From UBA2882 sp051877575 (GTDB taxonomy: Bacteria; Bacillota; Clostridia; Lachnospirales; Lachnospiraceae), in assembly GCA_051877575.1 (NCBI GenBank), contig JBJEJA010000035.1, positions 1 to 64,000 of the forward strand: 64,000 nt of DNA, written 5' to 3'. The notes beneath the pieces are model-generated. The model had not been told where the DNA came from and did not search any database. It saw nothing but the letters and a program-made list of their open reading frames with translations. A program made the position numbers and the translations under genes. Below, one piece after another: positions 1 through 10,300 of the stretch (positions are counted from its first letter, which is position 1; the number at the start of each line of letters is the position of its first letter).

Positions 1-565
1 AACACAAAAGAATTAGCTTTTCTTAGACCAGCTATACATCGTGCATAGCTGGTCTCTACAACATCAGCAGGCTGCATCGCAGCTTTCTTTGCTATTTTCT
101 CGCTCTCTTTTTTAGCTACTGAAGCAGCTTTTTTATTAACCAAATTTCCACCGACCACGGATATTAGTGATGCTCCTATGGTACTAGTATGATAGATTCC
201 ATCATTTCCGTCATAAAGCAATTCACTCAAGTCATTGTTGGTCGGGGTCTGAGTGTCACCTTTACAACCCAATTCAATTTCTTTACACCCCTGTACAAAA
301 TCCGAACAGCTCGCAGTAAACAGAGTTGCTACTGCAGGTATCCCTGCTATACCTATCCCAACTACAGAGGTAGCAAGCACCAAGGAGCCCAATGCATATC
401 CACCAACTGCTTTTAGCATACTAGTGCCAATTAATCTAACACCATTTAAGACACGCTCACCACTTGATCCCGGAATTGCTTTCTGGATTGTATTTACATA
501 AAAAAACCTTAACTTCCACTTGGGTCACTTAGTGTTGCCGAATTATTCTCCGCATAGGTATCCAT
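1..565 (-). pseudogene. Displaced Rhs C-terminal tip (orphan toxin module), frameshifted and cut by window start
   Basis: Reading leftward, bases near 565-520 encode TYAENNSATLSDPSGS, a near copy of the NRYTYAENNPVTFSDPSG core end of the intact Rhs gene at about 2370-2420, and then reach TAA. In a frame shifted by one base, an open frame (about WKLRFFYVNTIQKAIPGSSG onward) continues to base 1 without a stop. It encodes a small hydrophobic stretch rich in Gly/Ala/Val (about GYALGSLVLATSVVGIGIAG), a CSDFVQGCKEIELGC segment and a Lys/Ala-rich part. A core remnant joined to an unrelated tail downstream of a full Rhs gene is the arrangement of an orphan Rhs tip left by tip exchange. No start codon or ribosome site is evident, so it is probably silent unless recombined. 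The tail's activity is unknown and its end lies outside the window. The frame break is read directly from the sequence; a sequencing error cannot be excluded. Confidence 0.7.
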
Positions 566-583
566 AGTGTTGCTTTTAGATAT

Positions 584-1336
584 TTACTTTCCTTCATATA
601 ATATAATCCAATCTAATTCATTTGCAATTCTCCAAATGCCCTCTTCATCCTGACAAAGATATTCTCTGGTCAAATTATTCCATTGATTCTGTGTAACATT
701 CTTATCTTCAAACAAATACTCATCTTTATCATCATGAATACCATTATCATTCAAATCATCCCAACTAAAACTAATGCTACTTATTTCTTGACCCGTATAA
801 TCATATTTGCAGTAAGTGTATAAATCATCTTTAAATGTCCCAATACTCCATATTATAAATCCCCCATTTTTTAACGGAAAGCAAAACACTCCCATAAAAT
901 TTTTCCAAACATAAGGCTCTCCATTTTTGAAAGAAAAGACATAATAATATCTTGTCGAGTTGAGATGTAATTCGGATATACCATCACCGTTCGAATCCCA
1001 AAAGGCATATTTTGTAGAATATCTTTTTTCTATCTCACCAGTAGGAACTGTGAGTTCATCTATATGCCAGCCATCTAATTCTCTATTTCCATTCAGAAAA
1101 TCAATATATGTATTTATAGCTTCTTCCTCACTAATCCCAGCAGTATCCTTTGATTGCATCTGATATATCTCCGGTTTTTCCTTAATGGCTTCCCCTATTC
1201 TGTCACGAAGATTCTCTTTCATTATTCGATACTGATTATCAAATATTCCATTTTTCTCTGCTCTTTCATTTATTCCACAAGATACTATGTACAAATTTAA
1301 ACATAAAACAATACACATAATGCAACCTTTTTTCAT
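584..1336 (-). CDS. Lipoprotein downstream of Rhs toxin, candidate immunity protein
   Basis: 250 residues, not recognised as a named family. The N-terminus MKKGCIMCIVLCLNLYIVSC has a short hydrophobic core and a lipobox ending at Cys20, so a membrane-anchored, surface-facing lipoprotein is likely. Two Asp/Asn-rich loops of calcium-binding type are visible, DSNGDGISEL in the middle and DDLNDNGIHDDKDE near the C-terminus. The gene begins about 50 bases after the stop of the giant Rhs gene, in the same direction, which is where an immunity gene normally sits. The immunity role is inferred from position alone. If correct, an immunity protein outside the membrane would suggest that the toxin acts on, or is intercepted at, the envelope. 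A weak GGGAGAG sequence lies rather far upstream of the ATG. An alternative is an unrelated surface lipoprotein. Confidence 0.65.
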   Translation of the reverse strand: MKKGCIMCIVLCLNLYIVSCGINERAEKNGIFDNQYRIMKENLRDRIGEAIKEKPEIYQMQSKDTAGISEEEAINTYIDFLNGNRELDGWHIDELTVPTGEIEKRYSTKYAFWDSNGDGISELHLNSTRYYYVFSFKNGEPYVWKNFMGVFCFPLKNGGFIIWSIGTFKDDLYTYCKYDYTGQEISSISFSWDDLNDNGIHDDKDEYLFEDKNVTQNQWNNLTREYLCQDEEGIWRIANELDWIILYEGK

Positions 1337-1387
1337 AATGATATTACATTCTCTCCCGTACTAATTTATTTAATATCTTATTAATTT

Positions 1388-4300
1388 CTAGTAATTATAA
1401 ACTTCATCATAAACAATTATCCCCTCTAGCGCATAATTATTAGTTACGTTTATACTACTTTTATTTCCATTCTTGGTAATGTTATACCCAATAAATTCTA
1501 CTGTACTTCCATCTCCTTCTACTGTTGGTCTATTTTTATCAAAAGGTATTCCCGTATGATATAATCCATCCGGACTTGTATGTTCTCTTAAATCTCCGAA
1601 ACTCGCCGGTATATAATAAACCTTACCATTACTATCGGATACAACAATATCGACCTTGGTTCCAAACTTTTCCGCTTCAACATTTGTTGACATATCACTT
1701 GTAAAATTTGCATCAACAATATTAGGCCCCAAACCGACCCAATATCTTCCATTTGCATCCGTGTATAAATTATTACTTGTTTGTTCTACTGAAAATACCC
1801 CGCCCTTTTCCCTAATATTTCTCGATGCACTGGAATACATAGAATAAGTATTTTCATTTTTACCTTCAGCATATAATTCTTCCGGCATTCCCCAATCAAA
1901 AAGAGCCGCATCTGGATGTCGTCCTACGATTCTTCCATCAGCATTAACTGTAGGTTGATCATAAAGCCTCAACCAGTCATCAATAACTATAGCTGGCTGT
2001 TGTTTTCCATTTATAAACCAACCTATACCTGCATAAGGCATTCCCGTTGCATCTATCTCATACCCTCTTCCTAAAACTATCTTTTCTTGCGTATAATTTA
2101 CGCATTGTGAATAATCTAAACACTTTTTCGCTTCCACTATTGCTGCTACACTTTCTTCCCAAGTAAGACTTCCTCCTGATGTACTCATTAAAGTTGTTAC
2201 TGGTAATCCTGCTGCTAAATTATTACAATAAGCAGAAGTATGATATGTTTTAATGTTATCTGACAATTTTGACAACTTTTTAACCTTTTTAGCCACAGAG
2301 GCTATTCCTTTTTTCAAGTTTTTAATTTGTGCATTCAAAACACTTGCAATCCCACTTTTTGCATGTCCGCTCGGGTCACTAAAAGTCACCGGATTATTCT
2401 CCGCATAGGTATACCGGTTTTGGCTCAGGATATCCGTAAGCCTTCCCGCATAGGTATCCTTACTGGTGAAGGTTCCCGTCTCCATATAATAGTATCTTGC
2501 CCTCAGGTATTGGATGTCCAGATTTGTGTGGGTGTACTCTCCGTTATACCCATAGAATTCATAAGTGTTTCCGACTTGTGTCGGGTTTCCTGCGGTTGTT
2601 GCACCGGCATTTCCGGTTGCATACATGGCATAAGAAGTTCTTACACCGCCCACCGCATAAGTGTAACTGTTGCCATTTTCACCACTTACAAGGTTTGCAA
2701 CGCTTCCCGTTCCCGTGTAGTAATAAAAACCGGTGTATGTAGTACTTATTTCTCCTGTGTTGCTTCCCGCTATACCTATGGACTGTTTCATATTGTAGCT
2801 TTCTCTCTGTAGTCCATAGCTGTATGCCGTCACACTGTTGCCCATGCCACCGTTTTGGGCATATTCTATCAGCACCTGTGTATTAGTACAATTGACATCA
2901 TTGACGTAGCTGACCTGTCTGTAGGCATCCATTGCAAGGTCTGTCACCGAAGTATCGGCAAAGATATTCTCAATCAGTGCAAAGGGACTTCCCGCTTCAC
3001 TGACAGTTTGGGTACATGTCCCGGTCTCCGCTTCATAAACTTCTCTCGTCCATAGGACGGTAATGCTGTCAGTAAGCCCCATTTTCCCATGAAGCCATGA
3101 CTTAAAGGCTGTAGGAGCAGGTAAGATGATATCTGCCGTCTGGCAGAGAACGCCGTACCAGAAGGCACCCACCCCGTTTTCGTCCTGTTGTTTCTCATCC
3201 GAAGCAGTACGGTCTTCTCCATATTCATCTTCTTTCATACCGTGCGCATTCTCTTCCTGCATGGATTCTGCCGGATCTGCATCATCCGATTTCTTTCTCC
3301 TGTTACGCCCTGCCGCAATGTCATCATCTTTCGATTTTGTACCGCCTCCGCCGGAGATCTTCAGCTCCGGTTCATATTCCATGACAAAAGTCCGGTTGTC
3401 GTTGCCGTCATAGAGGGCAGCAAGGAGCACGGTATCCTGATCCGTCACGGCAGTCAGGCGGTTTGATGCATCATAGAGATAGTGGCGTTCGGTGTTTTCC
3501 GATCCCTTCTCCGTGATCAGATTGCCCGCTTTATCATATTCATAAATGGTCTCTCCGCCTTCACTGTCGGATGTCTGTATCAGTCTGCCGGCCTCATCAT
3601 AAGTATATACCACCGTCAGGATTTCCCCGCCTTTTTCGCTCTGCATCTGCAGGCGGTTGCCTGCGGGGTCATAGGCATATGTGGTGGTAACGGGGCTTTC
3701 CCCTTCCTCCTTCAGGACTGCCTGCACCAGCTGGGATTTGCCGTCATAGGTATAGTCGGCGCTGCTCTCCCAAAGCTTTCCTTCCTTCAGAATCCGGCTT
3801 TCTTCCCGGACAATATTGCCCCTGCCGTCATAGGCATAGCCATAGACAGACAGGATCTGTCCGCCCGATGTATTGGAAAGTCCCGTAATCCGGCTCATTT
3901 CATCATAGGCGATGACAGTCGCACCGTCTTCCCGTACCGCTTTCGTCATATTGCCGTCTTTGTCATATTCATAACGGGTGGTCTTTCCTTCCGCCGTTGT
4001 GACACTTGTCATGCGGTTCAGACTGTCATAGGTATAGGCTACGGTTTCTCCGTCCGGATAGGTGATTTTTGTTACGTTGCCGTAGGCATCATACTCATAG
4101 GTCAGTTTCCTGCCGTTGCCGTCCACGGCAGTTAAGAGCCTTCCTGCTTCATCATAGGTATAGAGACTTTCCCCGGTCACATCGTCCATGCGGGTCAGTC
4201 TCCCACAGGTATCATAGGCATAGGAAGCTGTGGACAGGGTTTCTTTCGTATCTTTTCTGACCAGGCGGTTTAAGGCATCATAATCGTATTCCGTGGTATT

Positions 4301-7300
4301 GCCGTTTTCATCCGTGCTTTCCGACAGATTTCCGGCCTCATCATAGGTATACCGGTTCTGATTCCCCAGAGGATCCAGGGTCTTTATCACATTGCCTGCT
4401 TTGTCGTATTCGTAACAGGTCGTGCTGCCGTTGCCGTCGGTGACGGCAGTCAGGTTGCCCACAGCATCATAGCGGTAGGTCACAAGGGTGTCTTCCCCTG
4501 CCACGGCAGTTAAGCGGCCCCTGCTGTCATAAGTATAAGTATAGCGTTCCTCTCCTGCTGTATTTTTCCCGGTCAGCCTTCCTTTTGCATCATACGTGTA
4601 GGTTGTCGTATGATCCCCCGCATCGGTAAAAGATGTAACATTGCCGAGGCTGTCATAAGCAAAGGTGCTTTCCGACCCCATGGGAGAAGTTACTTTTGTG
4701 ATGCGGCTTAAGGCATCATAATCATATGACGTCTTTCCTCCCATGGCATCCGTGACAGCTGTCACATTGCCGAGCACATCGTAGGCATAAGCAGTGACAT
4801 GCTCCGACTGCGTTTCTTTCACAAGCTGTCCTTCCGTATCGTAGAGGCTTTTTACTGAAAGTCCTGACGGCGTCTCCACGCCGGTCACTCTGCCCATGGA
4901 ATCATACCGATAGGTATAGGACGCACCGTCCGCATAAGTGATTCCGGTCACATTGCCGCCTTTGTCATAGGTATAGGCTGTTTTTCCGCCAAGGGCATCC
5001 GTGATCTGTGTGACGCGGTTTAAGGCATCATAGGCATAAGCAGTGATGCTGCCCGAAGCATTCAGGGAAAGCAGGTTGCCTGCCCCGTCGTAGTCATACT
5101 CTGCCGTGATGCCTGTAGGACCCGTTACCCGGGTCAGATTTCCCGTCCGGTCATAGGCATAAGCGTATGTCCCATCATTCGGAAGAACCATGGCGGTCAG
5201 ACGGTTTAAGACATCATAAGCGTATTTGGTCTCGCTGCCGTCGGCTGCCGTCTCTTTGGTCAGGTTGCCTACGGTATCATAAGTATACTCTGTTTTATTC
5301 CCAAGCGCATCTTTTTTTGCAATACATCTGTTCAAAGCATCATAGGTATACTCTGTCAGATTGGCTTCGCCTTCCCTGATGGAAATCAGATTTCCCATAC
5401 TGTCATAGGCAGCCAGCATCCCGGTACCGTCCGCATAGGTCACGGAGGTGACACGCCCCAGAGGATCATAGGTATAGACTGTCTCATTGCCCGCCGCATC
5501 CGTGATTTTTGTCAGGTTGCCGTCCGTATCGTAGGTATAGGCGGTCATTCGTTGCAGGGAATCGGTTTCGCTGCTTAAGTTTCCTACACTGTCATAGGCA
5601 TAGTTCCTTTCGCCGCCGTCGGCTGCCGTCTCTTTGATCAGGCGGTTTAAGGCATCGTAGGTATAAGATGTCCGGTTGCCGAGAGGATCCGCAACGGATG
5701 TAATATTTCCCGCCGCATCATAGAAAAGGGTCGTTTCGCCCTGCTCTGCATCTCTGACAACTGTCAGTTCATTTTCTGTATTATAAGTATAACTCGTTTT
5801 GTTGCCGTTTGCATCGGTTTCCGTCAGAATATTTCCATAAATATCATAGGTATATTTTGTACTTGCACCTTCTTCATTCGTCTCTTTGGTCAGGTTGCCT
5901 GCGGAATCATATTCATACAGGCACGATACTCCCGGCGCATTTTTGGTCTGTGTCAGACGGTTGAAATCGTCATATTGATAAGTCGTGGTTCTGCCAAGGG
6001 CATCGGTCCGGCTGATCAGTCTGTCGTTCCGGTCATAGCTATAGGTCGTCACGCCACCCAATGCATCGGTTTCGGATATCAGGTTACCTGCCCCGTCATA
6101 TTCATAGCCCGTGGTTCTGCCAAGGGCATCGGTTGCTGTTGTCAGCCTGCCAAGAGCATCATAAGCATAGGTCGTCTGCCCTCCCAGAGCATCCGTGACT
6201 TTTGTCAGATTGCCCAGTTTGTCATAGGCATAAGCCGTCACATAACCGCGCCCGTCCGTAGCTGCCGTGACCCTGTCCAAAGCATCATAGACATAGCGGT
6301 ATTGTCCGCCGTCCGCATTCTGCTGCAGGATCAGGCGGTCATTCAAATCATAAGTATAGGTAGTGGTATTTCCTTCGCCGTCGGTCTGCGAAAGTACGTT
6401 GCCGTTGTCGTCATAGGTAAAGGAAGTGGTACTGCCCGACGGATCCGTCTGTGCAATGAGATTGCCCGCGCCGTCATAGGTATATTCATAGATACGCCCT
6501 GTCGGTGTAGTCTCCCGGATCATCCGGTTGGAGGCATCGTATTCCATGGAAATATCCCTGCCGTTTTGATCCGTCATCAGGATACAGTTGCCATTGCCGT
6601 CATACTGCCGGATTTCGGTGAGTCCGTTAGCATAAGTTGTCCTGATCAGCTGTCCCCTGCCGTCATATTCATAGACTGCCACTTCCTCTCCCCCACGGGT
6701 CACGGACAGCACGTTGCCGGCCGCATCATAGGTATATTCCGTGACAATCCCTTCCGGATCGGCCATGGTCAGTGGCAGATCTGTTTCAGGAGCATAGGTT
6801 ATGGTCATTTCCCCGCCTTCCGGGCTTGTGGCAGAAATCAGCCGATCCCTGTCGTCATAGGTATAAGTATAGATTCCGCCCTGCTTATCGGTTACTTTCA
6901 CCAGCCGGTCCATTTCGTCATAGGTATTGACCGTCACGTTGCCGTAAGGATCCGTCTCGCCGGTACGGTTGCCGTTTGCATCATAGATATAGCTATAGCA
7001 GTTGCCGGCCGCATCGGTAACGGAAAGGATATCGGCGCTTCCGTCATAGGTATAGGAAGTGCTGTTGCCGTAGGAATCCGTCACGGAGCTTACCAGTCCG
7101 ATCCGATCGTACGCAATGGTCTGTGTACCGCCTGCAGGATAACAGACCTTTGTCACCCTGTTTAACAGGTCATGGGTATAGACGGTGGTATTGCCTGCTC
7201 CATCCGTAGAGGTCAGGAGTTCTCCCATGGAACCAAAGGTATAAGTCCCGGTGCTTACCCCGTTTACCTTTTCTCCCGAGAGATAATTGCCGCTATATGT

Positions 7301-10300
7301 ATAGGTATGGCGGTTGCCGTTTGCATCGGTTTGTTCTATGAGACGGTTCCGGCTGTCATAGGAAAAAAGGGTTGTGAAGCCTTCCGCATCCGTGGTTTTT
7401 ATCAGATTCCCCGCCGCATCATATTCTGCCGTTGTGGTATTGCCGAGCGCATCGGTATATTCTGTCAGTTTCCCCTGTGCGTTATAGCCATAGGATGTGT
7501 GGATGCTGCCGACTGTTTTTTCGGTAATATTGCCATCGCCGTCATAGACAAAAGCAGTTACGACCCCTGTGCGGTCCGTTTCTTCCGTCAACTGATTATC
7601 CTCATATTCTTTGGTCTCTTCCGTCCCATCCGCATAGTGAACGGCCGTCGTACGGCAGAGGTCGTCATATTCATAGACAGTCGTATTTCCTTTGGCATCG
7701 GTGGCAGTTGTCTTTCCCGTTTCATACTGCAGGGTAATCTGTCCCCCGTTTTCATCAATCTGATTTATGACACGGTCATTTTCATCATAAGTATTTTTTA
7801 CCACCCGTGTCCCATTTTCATCATACCATTCCGTCATGCGGTGGCTGCTGTCATAGACAAACCGCTTTGTCCCGCCATAAGGGTCCGTAACGGAGGTCAG
7901 ATTCCGGTTGCCGTCATAACCATAACGGAAGGTTCCGCCGTTTGGCATGGTAACGGAAGCGATCAGTCCGTCTGCGGTGGTTGTCACAGCCATGGTAACC
8001 CCTTCTCTGGTAATACCTGTCAGCCTGCCGTCACTGTCACGGTTAAAAGTCAGGATACAGCCGTCTTCTCCTTTTATCTGCATGAGATTTCCCGTCTCAC
8101 TAAAGGAGCAGATGCTCTTATCTTCTCTGGTGATGTCATAGCGGTAGACGTTGTAAGTCTGTTCACCGTTTGAAAACGTGCCTGTCCGCTCGCCTGTTCT
8201 GATTCTCTCCAGACTCAGCTGATACCCTTCAGGCGTCTCGTACCCGCCGTTTCCGTCCGGATGAAAATAAAGGCTGCTTCCGTCTTCCCGGTTGTAGACG
8301 ATCGTCCCGTCGGAAAGTGCGCTGATACTTTCATCAAACAGAGAAGTAAATCCCCGTCCGAAGCTCCCCAGACGCCCTGCGTTCAATCCGTTGTAGGAAC
8401 GCTGAAGGGCAAAGGTACCGAAGCTGTCCGTATAGGAAAAATCCTCCTGGGCCAGATAAAAATTGCCTGTATTCAAATTAATTGGTTCAAAACCGTATTC
8501 ACAATGCAATGCTCTGCCAAGCAGTGCGCTGTCGATTTCGGCTTTTTCCTGATCTGTCAGGTCTGCAGGCTGATACGGCGTATTCTTGTTTCTCTGCGGA
8601 TTACGGATAAACAGCGTATTGTTCTCGACTAACAGGGTGTCGGCAGCTTTGTTGTCAAAAAGGAGGGTCGCCAAAGGAACCCCGTAGTAATCGGCGATCT
8701 TTTGCATGGTATCATATCTGGTCACCTGATAGATGAGAAATTCATCACTGACTGCCACTTTTCCCATCTTTTCCGCGGTGGATGCCTGTGCTTTTATGGT
8801 ATATACGGTATTTTTATCGTACTCCGTAAAGGGATAGGCTGTCTGCCAGTTAGACAGGCTATCCCGATAACGCAGTGTCCCGGCCGGAAATATGCTCTGG
8901 AAGGAACTGCTGTCAGGATAGAGTTTCTCGTTCCCGGTGTACATGGCTCCACTGTAGTTTTTGGCAGAATCTGACAGCGCATAGGCCACAAAAGCCCCAG
9001 GAGTGGCAACGCCGTCTGCAAAGACCCCATAGCACTGCATCTTGCCGTCTGTAGTGGTCAGCGTCATGGGACGGAGGTTGACGGTAGTATCATCCACGGA
9101 ATAGTCAAAGGGCACATCGCCTGCCGGCTGCCAGACAATTTCCAGATACGGAGTCAGTGAGCTGTCGGGATAGTTTTCGGAGGCAAATATGGCTCCCGGA
9201 AGCGTCTCATGATCCGAGATCAGCACAAGGCCATGACTTTGGTAATTGGACCTGACCCATCCATTCACAGAATCCCTCACATCAAAGCTGTGCCAGCCCG
9301 CTCCGGCAGCTTTGATACTATCCTCTCCCGCCGCATAGCGGTCTATGGTAATGGTATTGTCCCATGTCTGATTGGCAGAAGGCAATGCAGTATTCAATCT
9401 ATAACAGCCGATATTGAATCCACCTGCATTATTTGTCTGATAGATATTCAACTGAGCAGAAAGGATCTCCACACCTTTTTCCGGGTAGGGAAAAGCTATG
9501 GACTCATAAAAATAATCAGTAATGATATAGCTTCTGGCTTTTCCGATATCTCCAAAATATCCCGCATGGCTGTATGCCTGTCCTCTCATGGGTCCGGCCA
9601 GACTGGAGATGGTATAATTGACGATTTCATTTTTGATCACGATCGTACTTGGGTCGATCCTGACAGGATAGACTCTGGATTCTTCGCATAGCCATGCCGG
9701 ATCCGCAGTCAGGACAATCTCATATTCCTCTTCTTTTTCCACAAGCTCCAGCGTAATGGCATCCGAATACGCCCCTGCAGCATCCTCCATCCGGGGCGCA
9801 CTGATGACCATGACCGGATCCATATCTGTATCATTCCCGCTGACCGCAGCTTCATCCTCTTTGTACAGGCAGATACAGTCGGTCTCCGACTCTGCCCGGA
9901 TTCCGTCCTTTGCCAGATGATAAGTGAAGCTGTTTCGTTCCTGCGGTGCGTTCAATATAATATCCTGTTTCAGACCATTGGGCTGTACGGTATACTGGAT
10001 ATCTACGTTTTCATAGACATCATTATACCGAATGGCATTGTTCGAAACCGCCTCTTTTGTATAATCTCCGTCTTCGGGACGCAGTACCGCTTCTGTTTCT
10101 TCTATTCCGACAGTAACGGCTTTATCCTCATTTCCCCCTGCCGGCAGCGAGACTTCCATGTCGTTTTCTTTATTGACATAGACTTCTCCGTCCACACTGT
10201 TTTCCGAGACCAGAGTATTGTCAATGAGTTTTTCCTCTGTTCCGTCCATATAGGTATTGGAATAGGACGTAAAAACCGTCTGATAGGTCCCATCCGGAAG

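Noticed and set aside
5975..8173. Two long plus-strand open frames (396 and 333 codons) opposite the Rhs repeats
   Set aside because: They mirror the 63-bp repeat period of the YD array, with repeated Ile/Gly-rich patterns, no ribosome sites and no homology; they are shadows of codon use on the other strand.
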